Shown here: piece by piece, positions 17,162-26,186 of the stretch
Layout: the number at the start of each line of letters is the position of its first letter
How positions within the stretch are numbered: position 1 is the first letter of the stretch
NCBI GenBank assembly: GCA_964546565.1
Contig: CAZJKC010000002.1
Location: 1 to 63,549, forward strand
DNA: 63,549 nucleotides
Reading direction: 5' to 3'
Origin: CAG-826 sp964546565
Lineage (GTDB): Bacteria; Bacillota_I; Bacilli_A; RFN20; CAG-826
Notes under the pieces: generated by a model
What the model was told of the DNA's origin: nothing
Seen by the model: the letters and a program-made list of their open reading frames with translations, nothing else
Databases searched by the model: none
Translations under genes and position numbers: made by a program

Positions 17162-18673
17162 TTAGCTCCTATCACTTTTCTTATTTGATGATTTAAGAAA
17201 GGACGATACCAAATTCTCACCAGTCATCAAAAGTACTCCTATATATATTAAAGCATCTATTAAAATAATCACAATTATTTTTAAAATTGGTTGACTGATA
17301 AATACTAAATTAGCATTTAAATAATATGATAAAAAGGCCACCAATACCGATGCAATAAATATTTTCAAGTTATTGATGTTAAATATTGCTTTAAATGAAT
17401 ATTTTTTCGTTAGACATAATAGTAAAATTAGGATTAAAAAATCGCTAACAGAAGTCGCAATTGCAATACCGACTTCCGGATGTTCTTGAAAAAGATTACC
17501 AAGAACAAGACATAAAACAATATTTATAATAGTGCCTCCGCTGATACCAATTAAATAATACTTTTCTTTTCCCATCGGTAATAATATCGCATTATAAATC
17601 ATATCCGCTACCGAATAAGTTAAAGTCATACTAGCAATAATAGATAAACAAGTACCTGCCTCTTGATAACCATTACTTCCCGAAATTAAGCTCGTCACTG
17701 TTCCCGATAAAGTTGTTAAAGTCGCAATTGCGGGCAAGGCGATAAAAAAACAAATATTCATAGAATACTTCGTTAAGTTATTGAAGAAGACCTTATTTTC
17801 TAAATTATAATAATAGGTCGCTCTTGGAATAAAAACAGCACTAAGTGATGTGATGATAGTTATAACAATTTCAATTGCTTTAACACCTACAGAATATGAG
17901 CCAACGGCAATTTTTTCTTTATCAAGTAGTCCCAGTATAAAAGAATCATTTTGATTATATAAAGTCAAAATAAAAGAAATAGAAAAAATAACCAAAAGCG
18001 GTTTTAAATATTGCTTAAAATTATAAGGTCCTTGCTTTTTAAATGATACATAACGATGTAAAAATAAAAGATTAATAATAACTGTCACATATGTTACTAA
18101 ACACGTAAAGAAAGCATATAAATAGATTTGTTCAGAAATAGGTGTTAGTACACCATTTTCTGGCATTTTTATAAATAACACAATCATCATCGACGAAATG
18201 AGTAAAGCAAATATGGATCGGAAAGCGGAAAAATAATGCTTTTCTAAAGCAATATATACCCATTCAAAAGAAAATGCTCCTACTAAAAAATTCGTTGATA
18301 ATAAGAATATTAAAGCTCGATTATTAAAGAGTTCACCTTTAAATGAAAAAATTATGATGACCATTAATAAAAACGATAATACTGTTAAAATCGCTTGCAT
18401 AATAAAGAATTCTTGGACTTTATGACTCAATTTATCACGATCGCCACGTACTTTCGTACACTCACGAATAGCAACACTAGGAATGCCTAATTTAGCTAAA
18501 GTTAAAAAATAATAAACAAAGGTGTTAGCCCATGTATAAGTACCCATGCCAGCATCACCTAATGCCCGGCAAGCAAAAGGAAAGGAAATAAAAGAAAGAA
18601 TAGTTAAGGTAACTGTACGAATCATGTTAACAATAACGCTATAACGAATATTATTATTACTTTTATTATTCAT
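17162..18673 (-). CDS. Polysaccharide flippase (Wzx/RfbX-like, MOP superfamily)
   Basis: 503 aa with about 14 membrane helices. It moves lipid-linked oligosaccharide units to the outer face of the membrane. The start MNNKSNNNIRYSVIVNMI, the FPFACRALGDAGMGTYTWA motif near 40 and the repeated GSYSVG/IPRATYYYN elements are family hallmarks. It lies between the GltD-like gene (27 bp upstream) and a glycosyltransferase. Together with the two plus-strand transferases it makes a compact surface-glycan set; a polymerase-like gene is found at 53929. Confidence 0.9.
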   Translation of the reverse strand: MNNKSNNNIRYSVIVNMIRTVTLTILSFISFPFACRALGDAGMGTYTWANTFVYYFLTLAKLGIPSVAIRECTKVRGDRDKLSHKVQEFFIMQAILTVLSFLLMVIIIFSFKGELFNNRALIFLLSTNFLVGAFSFEWVYIALEKHYFSAFRSIFALLISSMMIVLFIKMPENGVLTPISEQIYLYAFFTCLVTYVTVIINLLFLHRYVSFKKQGPYNFKQYLKPLLVIFSISFILTLYNQNDSFILGLLDKEKIAVGSYSVGVKAIEIVITIITSLSAVFIPRATYYYNLENKVFFNNLTKYSMNICFFIALPAIATLTTLSGTVTSLISGSNGYQEAGTCLSIIASMTLTYSVADMIYNAILLPMGKEKYYLIGISGGTIINIVLCLVLGNLFQEHPEVGIAIATSVSDFLILILLLCLTKKYSFKAIFNINNLKIFIASVLVAFLSYYLNANLVFISQPILKIIVIILIDALIYIGVLLMTGENLVSSFLKSSNKKSDRS

Positions 18674-18700
18674 CTTTTTCTCCCCCTCTCTTTTTTTAAT

Positions 18701-20047
18701 CTATTTACCGAATATATATTTATCAATGGCCGCCGCTACATCTTGTCCTTTTTTTATTGCATTCACTACCGTGCTTGGTCCATCTACAACATCGCCAGCC
18801 GCCCACACATTAGGCATCGATGTTTGACCAAAAGGATCAACAATTATTCCACCCCATTTATTTAATTTAAGCATATCATTTGGTATTAAAAAATCGGTAT
18901 TTGGTGAGGAACTGATGGCAAAAATGATACCATCTATATCTTTTTGATAAACATTATCCGTTAATTCACGAACCGCTTTTCTTCCATCCGACATCGGGCT
19001 ATTAATTAATTCCATTTTCACATAGTTAACACTAGTTACTCGATTATTTTTCACCAATAAACTTTTAGGTAATGACAAGAACATAAAGTTCACACCTTCT
19101 TCTTGTGCTTCTTTTATTTCGTCTTCATAAGCCGGCATTTCATTTATAGTTCTTCGATACATGATTGTTGGATGACCACCTAAGCGTTTCACACTTCTTG
19201 CAACATCGATAGCGACATTCCCACCACCAACAATAACATACTCTTTATCATTTAAAGTTTGAATACTACCATTCATTTGTGCCTCTTTAATGCTTTTTAA
19301 AAAGGCATTAGCGTAATACACTCCTTCAGCATCTTCTCCCGGAATACCCATTTTTTTATCATTATCGGCTCCAGAAGCAATAAATACAGCATCAAAAGAA
19401 TATTGTGTTATAAAAGAATTTAACGTTTCTTTTATTTCATGTCCTAAATATATATTAGCCCCCATTTTAATAATGGTTTCTAAAATACCATTTAGGAATT
19501 CATTAGGCAAACGATAAGACGGAATTGCATATGTTAAAGCGCCCCCAATAAAATTATTCTTTTCAAAAATATGCACTTCATAACCTTTTTTCAATAATTC
19601 ATAAGCACATGATAATCCCGCTGGGCCCGCTCCAATAATACCAACTTTTTTCTTGTTCATTTTTATTTTAAGAGCATCATCATTACGATAACCGACAAAT
19701 CTTTCAATATTTCTAATAGCGACAGAATCGCCTTTTTTTCCTCTAACACAAGCATCTTGACAAGGATGAGGACAAACACGACCACAAATTGATGAAAAAA
19801 TAGTAGTTAATGAAAAAACGTATCGCGCCTTTTCAATGTCACCTTCTACAATAGCCTTCATTATTAAAGGAATATCATTGTGTAAAGGGCAAGCTTTTTG
19901 ACAAGGAGCATGACGGCAATTTAAACAACGACTTGCTTCTTTTGTTGCCATTTCTAAAGTATATGTTAAAGATGCTTCTTCAAAATCTTGATGACGTTGT
20001 TGGGGGTCACGAAAAAATGATGAAACTTGACTGCTTTTATCTTTCAT
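18701..20047 (-). CDS. NAD(P)-dependent flavoprotein, GltD-like (glutamate synthase small-subunit type)
   Basis: 448 aa. An FAD/NAD(P)H oxidoreductase with an N-terminal FeS domain (CLNCRHAPCQKACP near 41 and CGRVCPHPCQDAC near 88), FAD site GIIGAGPAGLSCAYELLKKG near 142, and NAD(P) site VIVGGGNVAIDVARS near 277. This is the GltD/NfnB-like layout, but no GltB lies nearby. It follows preA by 15 bp, so it may be a second electron-entry subunit for PreA or an NADPH-ferredoxin enzyme of its own. AAGGAA precedes the ATG. Function beyond redox transfer is uncertain. Confidence 0.85.
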   Translation of the reverse strand: MKDKSSQVSSFFRDPQQRHQDFEEASLTYTLEMATKEASRCLNCRHAPCQKACPLHNDIPLIMKAIVEGDIEKARYVFSLTTIFSSICGRVCPHPCQDACVRGKKGDSVAIRNIERFVGYRNDDALKIKMNKKKVGIIGAGPAGLSCAYELLKKGYEVHIFEKNNFIGGALTYAIPSYRLPNEFLNGILETIIKMGANIYLGHEIKETLNSFITQYSFDAVFIASGADNDKKMGIPGEDAEGVYYANAFLKSIKEAQMNGSIQTLNDKEYVIVGGGNVAIDVARSVKRLGGHPTIMYRRTINEMPAYEDEIKEAQEEGVNFMFLSLPKSLLVKNNRVTSVNYVKMELINSPMSDGRKAVRELTDNVYQKDIDGIIFAISSSPNTDFLIPNDMLKLNKWGGIIVDPFGQTSMPNVWAAGDVVDGPSTVVNAIKKGQDVAAAIDKYIFGK

Positions 20048-20062
20048 TTTGTTATTCCTTTT

Positions 20063-21304
20063 TTAAAGAACAGGACGATTTTTTTTAGAATCTTTTGGAC
20101 TTTTCCACTTAATCTCGCCTTTTGAAATAGCTTTCACAGGGCAAACTGTTGCGCACAAATGACAACCAACACATTTTTCTAAATTGACATATGGCTTTCT
20201 ATCTTCATTATCAAAGATAATAGCTTGGTGCCCACCATCAAAACAAGAAATATAACAACGTCCACATTTTACACATTTATTATCATCAATATGCGGATAA
20301 ACTATATAACTACGATCTAATTCTTCACAAGGGATTATATTATCATTAGCTAAACCAATTATTTCTTTTAAAGATTTATACCCATGGTCTTCTAAATAAT
20401 AATTCATACCAGAAATCAAGTCTTCGACGATACGATATCCATATTGCATAATCGCCGTCGTTACTTGTAAAGTTGATGCTCCTAAAAGGAAAAATTCACA
20501 AGCATCTTCCCATGTTTCAATACCGCCAATACCAGATATTTCAACATTTTTAAGTTGCGAATTTGTCTTCATTTGTTGAATAAAGCGTAATGCAATTGGC
20601 TTAACGGCCTTACCAGAGTATCCGGATATTGAAGATTTACCATTGACAATTGGTAAGCCAATTTTTCTTTCTAAATCAATATTTACAATAGATTTTACGG
20701 TATTAATTGCGGCAATGCCATCGGCACCACCTGCAATACATGCAATAGCGACTTCGCACATATCACCTATATTTGGGGTCATTTTAGCCATCATCGGTAA
20801 TTTTGATCCTCTTTTAACTGCTTCACAGTACTTTTTACATAAAGCAGGATTACTACCAACATCTGAGCCCATTTCATGAGAAGTCATTTGCGGACAAGAT
20901 AAGTTCATTTCAATCATATCCGCTCCTGCTTCTTCTACTAAACGCGCTAATTCGACCCAATCTTCTTCATTTGTCCCCATAATCGAAGCAATTAAAACAC
21001 GATCGGGATATTCATCCTTTAAGCGTCGTAAATCACGTAAATTCTCTTCTAAACTATGTTCAGCAATTTGCTCCATATTTTTAAAACCGATAAAAGGAGT
21101 TCCTTCTTTCGTTAAAGCATCAAATCGCGGTGATACTTCATTTATTACAAAATGTTTAGGACCAATTGTTTTAAAAACAACTCCTCCCCATCCGACATCA
21201 TATGCTTTAGCGCACATTTCATAACAATTTCCTACTGGTGAAGAAGATAAACAAAACGGATTAGGAAAATGAACACCTAAAAATTCAATTGATAAATCTG
21301 CCAT
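20063..21304 (-). CDS. preA: NAD-dependent dihydropyrimidine dehydrogenase subunit PreA
   Basis: 413 aa. FMN-containing TIM-barrel subunit that reduces or oxidises uracil and thymine, working with PreT. The N-terminus FLGVHFPNPFCLSSSPVGN, MNLSCPQMTSHEMGSDVGSN near 134, and GIGGIETWEDACEFFLLGA near 258 are the DHOD-like core. The C-terminal domain has two [4Fe-4S] motifs: CVKCGRCYISCFDGG and CVGCHLCATVCPVKAI. The start lies 2 bp after the preT stop. Substrate is inferred from PreA similarity and neighbouring PreT. Confidence 0.92.
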   Translation of the reverse strand: MADLSIEFLGVHFPNPFCLSSSPVGNCYEMCAKAYDVGWGGVVFKTIGPKHFVINEVSPRFDALTKEGTPFIGFKNMEQIAEHSLEENLRDLRRLKDEYPDRVLIASIMGTNEEDWVELARLVEEAGADMIEMNLSCPQMTSHEMGSDVGSNPALCKKYCEAVKRGSKLPMMAKMTPNIGDMCEVAIACIAGGADGIAAINTVKSIVNIDLERKIGLPIVNGKSSISGYSGKAVKPIALRFIQQMKTNSQLKNVEISGIGGIETWEDACEFFLLGASTLQVTTAIMQYGYRIVEDLISGMNYYLEDHGYKSLKEIIGLANDNIIPCEELDRSYIVYPHIDDNKCVKCGRCYISCFDGGHQAIIFDNEDRKPYVNLEKCVGCHLCATVCPVKAISKGEIKWKSPKDSKKNRPVL

Positions 21305-21306
21305 TT

Positions 21307-22533
21307 TTATTTCCCTCCTAAATACTTTTCGATACTATAAGCGGCTATTTTGCCCGTTTTTATTGCATAGACAACACTTTTATCGCCTGATACAATATCA
21401 CCGGCAGCAAATATTTTTGAATTACCAAGTTGACCATTAGTAGTCATAATTTCACCATGATTCGAATCAAAAATTGTTAATTCATCTAATGATGATACTT
21501 GACCACATGCTAAGACAATTAAATCAGCAGTAATAATTAATGAATTAGGTAAAGTCATATGTTTAAAAGTAACGGTCTTATCAATACATGAAACAGGTGT
21601 ATATCCATCAATGATAGATACATTTGCTTCATGGGCTACTTCATATTCTTCTTGGCTCGCCGGGAAGGCATCAAGAGTTTCGCGTGCTACGACAGTCACT
21701 AATTTACTACCTAATGCTTTTAATGAAGTGGCAACATCCATCGCCACATCTCCGCCTCCAATAATCAAAGCATTATGTGGAACATCAATATGCCCATCAT
21801 TAGTCTTCATCTTTTTTAACAATTCGACTGCACCAATGACATTATTATTATCCTCAAACAATGGTAATATTTTTGCTTTAGTAGTTCCTGTTGCTAATAA
21901 AATAGCGTCATATTGTGGCATAATGTCGTTGGTTATTTTCTCATTGTCAACATGATAATTATAGATAAATTCAACTCCTAAATCGATTATTCTCTTTATT
22001 TCCAAATCAACAATGTGATTGGGCAAACGATAAGATGGAATACCATAACGAAGCCATCCACCTGCTTCATTTTCTCTTTCATAAATCGTCACGGAATGCC
22101 CATTTAACGCTAGTGTTGCCGCTGCTTGTAATCCGGAAGGTCCACTTCCTATAATAGCTACTTTTTTACCTGTAGAAAGCTTTTTATGATATACCTTCAT
22201 TCCCGTTTTTTCTTCAAAATCAGTCACATATCTTTGGATATCTCCAATTTTAATAGGTTTTTCGATACCGGTTCTTGAACAAGCTTTTTGACAATATTTT
22301 TCCGTTGGACAGACTCTTGCACATATTGCGCCTAAAGCATTATTAATGCGAATGGTCTCCGCAGCACCTTTAAAATTACGAAAACGAACACTTCTAATAA
22401 ATTTAGCAGGATCCGTCTCAGCAGGACAGGCTTTTGAACATGGAGCATCATAACATAATAAGCAACGCGAAGCTTCTTCCATGACTAGCTGTGGAGTATA
22501 CAATGGTTTCCACTCTTCTAAATATTTTTTCAT
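21307..22533 (-). CDS. preT: NAD-dependent dihydropyrimidine dehydrogenase subunit PreT
   Basis: 408 aa. FAD/NAD(P)H subunit supplying electrons to PreA. The N-terminal FeS domain has CLLCYDAPCSKACP near 25 and CARVCPTEKYCQKAC near 71. The FAD motif GSGPSGLQAAATLALNGH lies near 130 and the NAD motif GGGDVAMDVATSLKALG near 260. First gene of the operon, with AAGGAG before the ATG. Slightly shorter than the GltD-like protein two genes downstream, which has the same domain order. Confidence 0.9.
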   Translation of the reverse strand: MKKYLEEWKPLYTPQLVMEEASRCLLCYDAPCSKACPAETDPAKFIRSVRFRNFKGAAETIRINNALGAICARVCPTEKYCQKACSRTGIEKPIKIGDIQRYVTDFEEKTGMKVYHKKLSTGKKVAIIGSGPSGLQAAATLALNGHSVTIYERENEAGGWLRYGIPSYRLPNHIVDLEIKRIIDLGVEFIYNYHVDNEKITNDIMPQYDAILLATGTTKAKILPLFEDNNNVIGAVELLKKMKTNDGHIDVPHNALIIGGGDVAMDVATSLKALGSKLVTVVARETLDAFPASQEEYEVAHEANVSIIDGYTPVSCIDKTVTFKHMTLPNSLIITADLIVLACGQVSSLDELTIFDSNHGEIMTTNGQLGNSKIFAAGDIVSGDKSVVYAIKTGKIAAYSIEKYLGGK

Positions 22534-22678
22534 CGACTTTAATCTCCTTAGTACATATATAATTGATATAAATATTTTACTATTTATATGGTCTTTTTAC
22601 TATGTAAAACTTTAATAAAATTAAAAAAATAAATATCAGCCTACCTTTTAAAATAAGTGCTTAATTTAAAACATTAAA

Positions 22679-22716
22679 ACAGTTGGCTAGCCAAATAATC
22701 TTGGTTCACCAACTGT
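22679..22716 (-). terminator. Terminator-like hairpin after lipoprotein gene
   Basis: An 8-bp outer stem (22679-22686 with 22709-22716) and inner CCAA/TTGG pairing are followed on the minus strand by a T-rich stretch. It lies between the 524-aa lipoprotein gene and preT, which are transcribed the same way. Confidence 0.65.
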
Positions 22717-22764
22717 CTTTACTCTTTTATATTTATTAAATTTACTAATAATTATGATACTGCA

Positions 22765-24339
22765 CTATTCAACGGTTAAATAAACACCGAAAATCCAATC
22801 ATATTCACCAGCATCTTTTTCTTGGAATATAAAGGTTGTATCACCTTTGCTAACACCCGTTACTTTAATAACAATACCTTTTATATTATTAGCCTTTCCA
22901 TATTCATAATCTATCTCGGCTTGAGCAATCGTTTCATCCCCGATTAAAATAGAATATAAAGAACTATAATCATCATAAGGTCCGTCATTTTTTGCTTCAA
23001 TAACTAAATAAGATGTTGTTGATTCCTTAATGGTCGTACCAAAGAAACTGAATGAGCCATTATCATCAAGGAAGTATATTAATTCACTATCAATCTCCGG
23101 CATATTTCCGGTAACACCTGAATTAGTATCAAAAGGATTGGCAACGATAGTCACTTCAACAGTTCCTAAATTAGAAATATAATCATTACCTAATGTTAAA
23201 ATTACTTTAGTATTAAGATACTGCTCATCAGTACTAATTTTATATTCATTGTTTTCTAAATAAATAGCGTCTGATGAAGAATTAGTGACATAAACATCTT
23301 CAAGATCAAGAGCCGTATCTGGTAGATAATGACGAGCGACAACATCATAGTTATCATTGTAATCAATTAAATATATATTCTTATTCGCAATAGCGGTTCC
23401 TGCAAAAACTTCATTCTTATTAGATAAAATATTTTGACCGGCATTATCATCAGTAACGCTACTTCTGATATACACGGAGTCTTTAAGTGATGTCATATAA
23501 TAAGAAGAAACATCTATCATCGGCTCCGTTTGTGTATTTTCAAGATTACCAATTTTGATACTTTGTACTTGTTCGACTCCTTTTAAAAATGCACTCGCGT
23601 TTTGTAAAGGTTGTTGATTATCATCACAACTCGCGACGTTGAAGTATTCATAAGAAAGTGATCCTTCTTGTAATTCAAATTCATAATTAAACTTCGCAAC
23701 AAAAGTATATTTATAAATACCACTAAATGTTTTCTCATCAATTCCGCTATAGGTTTTCGATTCTGCTTTTGCTTTAATAGTAATAGTTGATTCTCCTTCT
23801 TCAACAGAATAAGAAAGGATTTTAGTGCCTTCTTCGCCATAGCTTTTTTCTTCAAATTCTTTAAAGAAGTTTTTCCAAATGCCTTCTGTTAAATCAACGC
23901 GTGGTGTCATCTTTTCATTTATTTGTGAAAGCATTTCCGTTTCTTCTAGACTTCCTTCATATCCTTCGCCATCAGCATAAACCTTTTTACGTTCAGAAAA
24001 GGTATCAGAAACGGAATATTTATAACCATCAACATAACCAAAATAATTTATTTCATTGCTGGTTATATTTTTATTACTATCTTTAACAATAGTGTGTGTA
24101 TAAATTTCATGAGAGCGGAATTTATATTCCTTTTCTGTAGATGATGTTTTCGTAGTGCTTAATGTCACCAATTCCGAAACGCCTTTTTCTTGATAAGATT
24201 TTAATACACTTTTCAAAGATTCATGGGTACTAATAGTGTTGTTGCCGCTATTAACATCAGATGAACTCGATGGTGTTTTTTCATTACATCCAACTAATAA
24301 CAATGGTAAAACGAGTAGCAATAGTGTGTGTTTTTTCAT
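22765..24339 (-). CDS. Large surface lipoprotein, unknown function
   Basis: 524 aa from the ATG at 24339, which has AAGGA and begins a good signal sequence. The longer frame from 24384 adds a tail with no function as signal. MKKHTLLLLVLPLLLVGC is a lipoprotein signal with lipobox LVGC. A Ser-rich linker follows, and then about 480 residues of mostly beta-type, Asp/Tyr/Thr-rich extracellular sequence. No catalytic motif is recognised. Monocistronic and divergent from the plus-strand lipoprotein cluster; the 230-bp gap between them must hold both promoters. Confidence 0.75.
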   Translation of the reverse strand: MKKHTLLLLVLPLLLVGCNEKTPSSSSDVNSGNNTISTHESLKSVLKSYQEKGVSELVTLSTTKTSSTEKEYKFRSHEIYTHTIVKDSNKNITSNEINYFGYVDGYKYSVSDTFSERKKVYADGEGYEGSLEETEMLSQINEKMTPRVDLTEGIWKNFFKEFEEKSYGEEGTKILSYSVEEGESTITIKAKAESKTYSGIDEKTFSGIYKYTFVAKFNYEFELQEGSLSYEYFNVASCDDNQQPLQNASAFLKGVEQVQSIKIGNLENTQTEPMIDVSSYYMTSLKDSVYIRSSVTDDNAGQNILSNKNEVFAGTAIANKNIYLIDYNDNYDVVARHYLPDTALDLEDVYVTNSSSDAIYLENNEYKISTDEQYLNTKVILTLGNDYISNLGTVEVTIVANPFDTNSGVTGNMPEIDSELIYFLDDNGSFSFFGTTIKESTTSYLVIEAKNDGPYDDYSSLYSILIGDETIAQAEIDYEYGKANNIKGIVIKVTGVSKGDTTFIFQEKDAGEYDWIFGVYLTVE

Positions 24340-24572
24340 TTTTTCAATCCTTATAACATAATTATTAATTATTATGCTATACAACTAACAAGTTTCCTTT
24401 CTTTTTTTATTTTATTATTAACCATAACAATCTGATTAATTTATGCTTGTTATTTTAATATGAATTAGCGCAAATTGCAATTATTTATTGAAAAAAAGAG
24501 GGTTTTCCGTTGCTTTTTTTTAAATTTTATATTAAAGTTAATATATTATTTATTTTACAAGGAGGAAGAAAA

Positions 24573-26186
24573 ATGAAAATAAAAAAATTATCATTTATTT
24601 TGCCATTGATGAGTTTTATAATTTCACTTTCATCTTGTGGTAATAATCTTCAAAATTTTGAAGAATATTATGATAAGAATTGGACCCCCGGATCTAATAG
24701 CCTGGTCGCCACCCAACCGGAAATTAAAAATCCCCATGGACAATATAATACTTTAAATGAAATAAGACGTAGCCAAAATCGTGTTGGTCTACCTTCAAGT
24801 GGACAAGCAAATATTCTTGTTGTACCCATTACTTTTGCTGATGATTATACTCAACTATTATTTACTGAAGATGATTTAACATCGATTGAGAAATTATACT
24901 TTAATGAAAATAATACTTATCCATCGGTTAGTAAATACTATGAAGAAAGTTCTTTTGGCAAATTAAAACTCTCAGGAGTTGTTTCGCCAGTTGTATCTTT
25001 ACCTTTATCATATACTGATTATATTTTAAAAGCCTATTATCAATCAAAAGATGAAGCTTATAATAGTATTGTTGAATATGTATATAATTACTTATTTGTT
25101 GATACAGAAACGTATTATATTGGCGATTTCGATAGCGACAATGACCATCGCATTGATGCCATATCATTAATTTGTAATTACTCTTACCAGTTATCATTCA
25201 CCGATGAAAGTCTTACCACTCTTCATCAAAGCTTTGTCGGTCCTAATAATGTATATTTTTCCGATTCATTAGCTGATACTGATAAAGTTCCTGTCAATTC
25301 ATATTCATTTATTTCTTCTTATTTTTATAAATACGCTTACAATAAACTCGATAGCCGTATGTATATTAGTTTAATTGGTCAAATGCTCGGTTTAGATAGT
25401 TATGAAGACTTAACCGGTAATACTTCCTCAGGAACACTAAGAGCTCCTATCAGTTATTTTGATCCAATGTCAGGCTCGATCGGAGACCATAATGCCTTTA
25501 GTAAGTATCAATTAGGATGGATTAAGCCTCAACTAATTAACGCTAGTAAAATAGGAAAAAAAGGATTAGAAATAACTATCTCTAGTTTTTCATCAAGTGG
25601 TGATTGCCTTTTATTATATACCGGTAAATCTCATAATCAATTTGGTGAATACTTATTAATCGATTTATATTCACCAACTGACAATATAAACGCTTTAGAT
25701 TCAAATACCGCTTCTCTTTATAGCGGATTATCTTTATTTAAAAATGCTGGTTTACGTGTTTATCAAATTGATGCTCGTTTAGTAAGAGGTGTATCATCAA
25801 CATTTAATGAATATGATGGTAACCCTGATTTCAAGGATATGAAAACATTAGAAAACGGTGAAAAAGAGTCTTATGTTTATGATTATGCCTATACCAATAG
25901 TTCTGTTAATGAATATGAACAAATCGGGCTAATAAATTATCCACTTATTTCTCTTTTATCAAAAAATGGAGTCAATCGCCATAATACCGATTACACCAAT
26001 ATATTAACAATCGATGATTTATTCTTGGAAGGTGATACTTTTGGAACATCTGATCAAATCGAGGGCTTTTATCAAAATTTCTCTTTCCATGGAAATGGTA
26101 ATCATGAACAAACGTTAGGTATCACTTTCGAAGTAAAAGAATTAAAAGATAATCAAGCCACAATTATCTTTAAGGGGGTTAAATAA
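24573..26186 (+). CDS. M6 metalloprotease-like lipoprotein lacking the zinc motif
   Basis: 537 aa from the ATG at 24573, after AAGGAGG. It has a lipoprotein signal with lipobox LSSC (Cys 22). The fold cues of M6 (immune inhibitor A-like) peptidases are present: ILVVPITFAD near 81, FDSDNDHRIDAISLI near 186, SYFDPMSGSIGDHNAFSKY near 294 and LGWIKP near 314. Where active members have HExGHxLGL, this protein has SLIGQMLGL (266-274), so both His and the Glu are gone. It is therefore probably a non-catalytic binding or scaffolding lipoprotein on the cell surface. It overlaps the next gene by TAATG, in an operon with lipoproteins. Confidence 0.8.
   Translation: MKIKKLSFILPLMSFIISLSSCGNNLQNFEEYYDKNWTPGSNSLVATQPEIKNPHGQYNTLNEIRRSQNRVGLPSSGQANILVVPITFADDYTQLLFTEDDLTSIEKLYFNENNTYPSVSKYYEESSFGKLKLSGVVSPVVSLPLSYTDYILKAYYQSKDEAYNSIVEYVYNYLFVDTETYYIGDFDSDNDHRIDAISLICNYSYQLSFTDESLTTLHQSFVGPNNVYFSDSLADTDKVPVNSYSFISSYFYKYAYNKLDSRMYISLIGQMLGLDSYEDLTGNTSSGTLRAPISYFDPMSGSIGDHNAFSKYQLGWIKPQLINASKIGKKGLEITISSFSSSGDCLLLYTGKSHNQFGEYLLIDLYSPTDNINALDSNTASLYSGLSLFKNAGLRVYQIDARLVRGVSSTFNEYDGNPDFKDMKTLENGEKESYVYDYAYTNSSVNEYEQIGLINYPLISLLSKNGVNRHNTDYTNILTIDDLFLEGDTFGTSDQIEGFYQNFSFHGNGNHEQTLGITFEVKELKDNQATIIFKGVK

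Noticed and set aside
22534..22680. Promoter for preT
   Set aside because: Several AT-rich hexamers can be chosen, none with convincing spacing.
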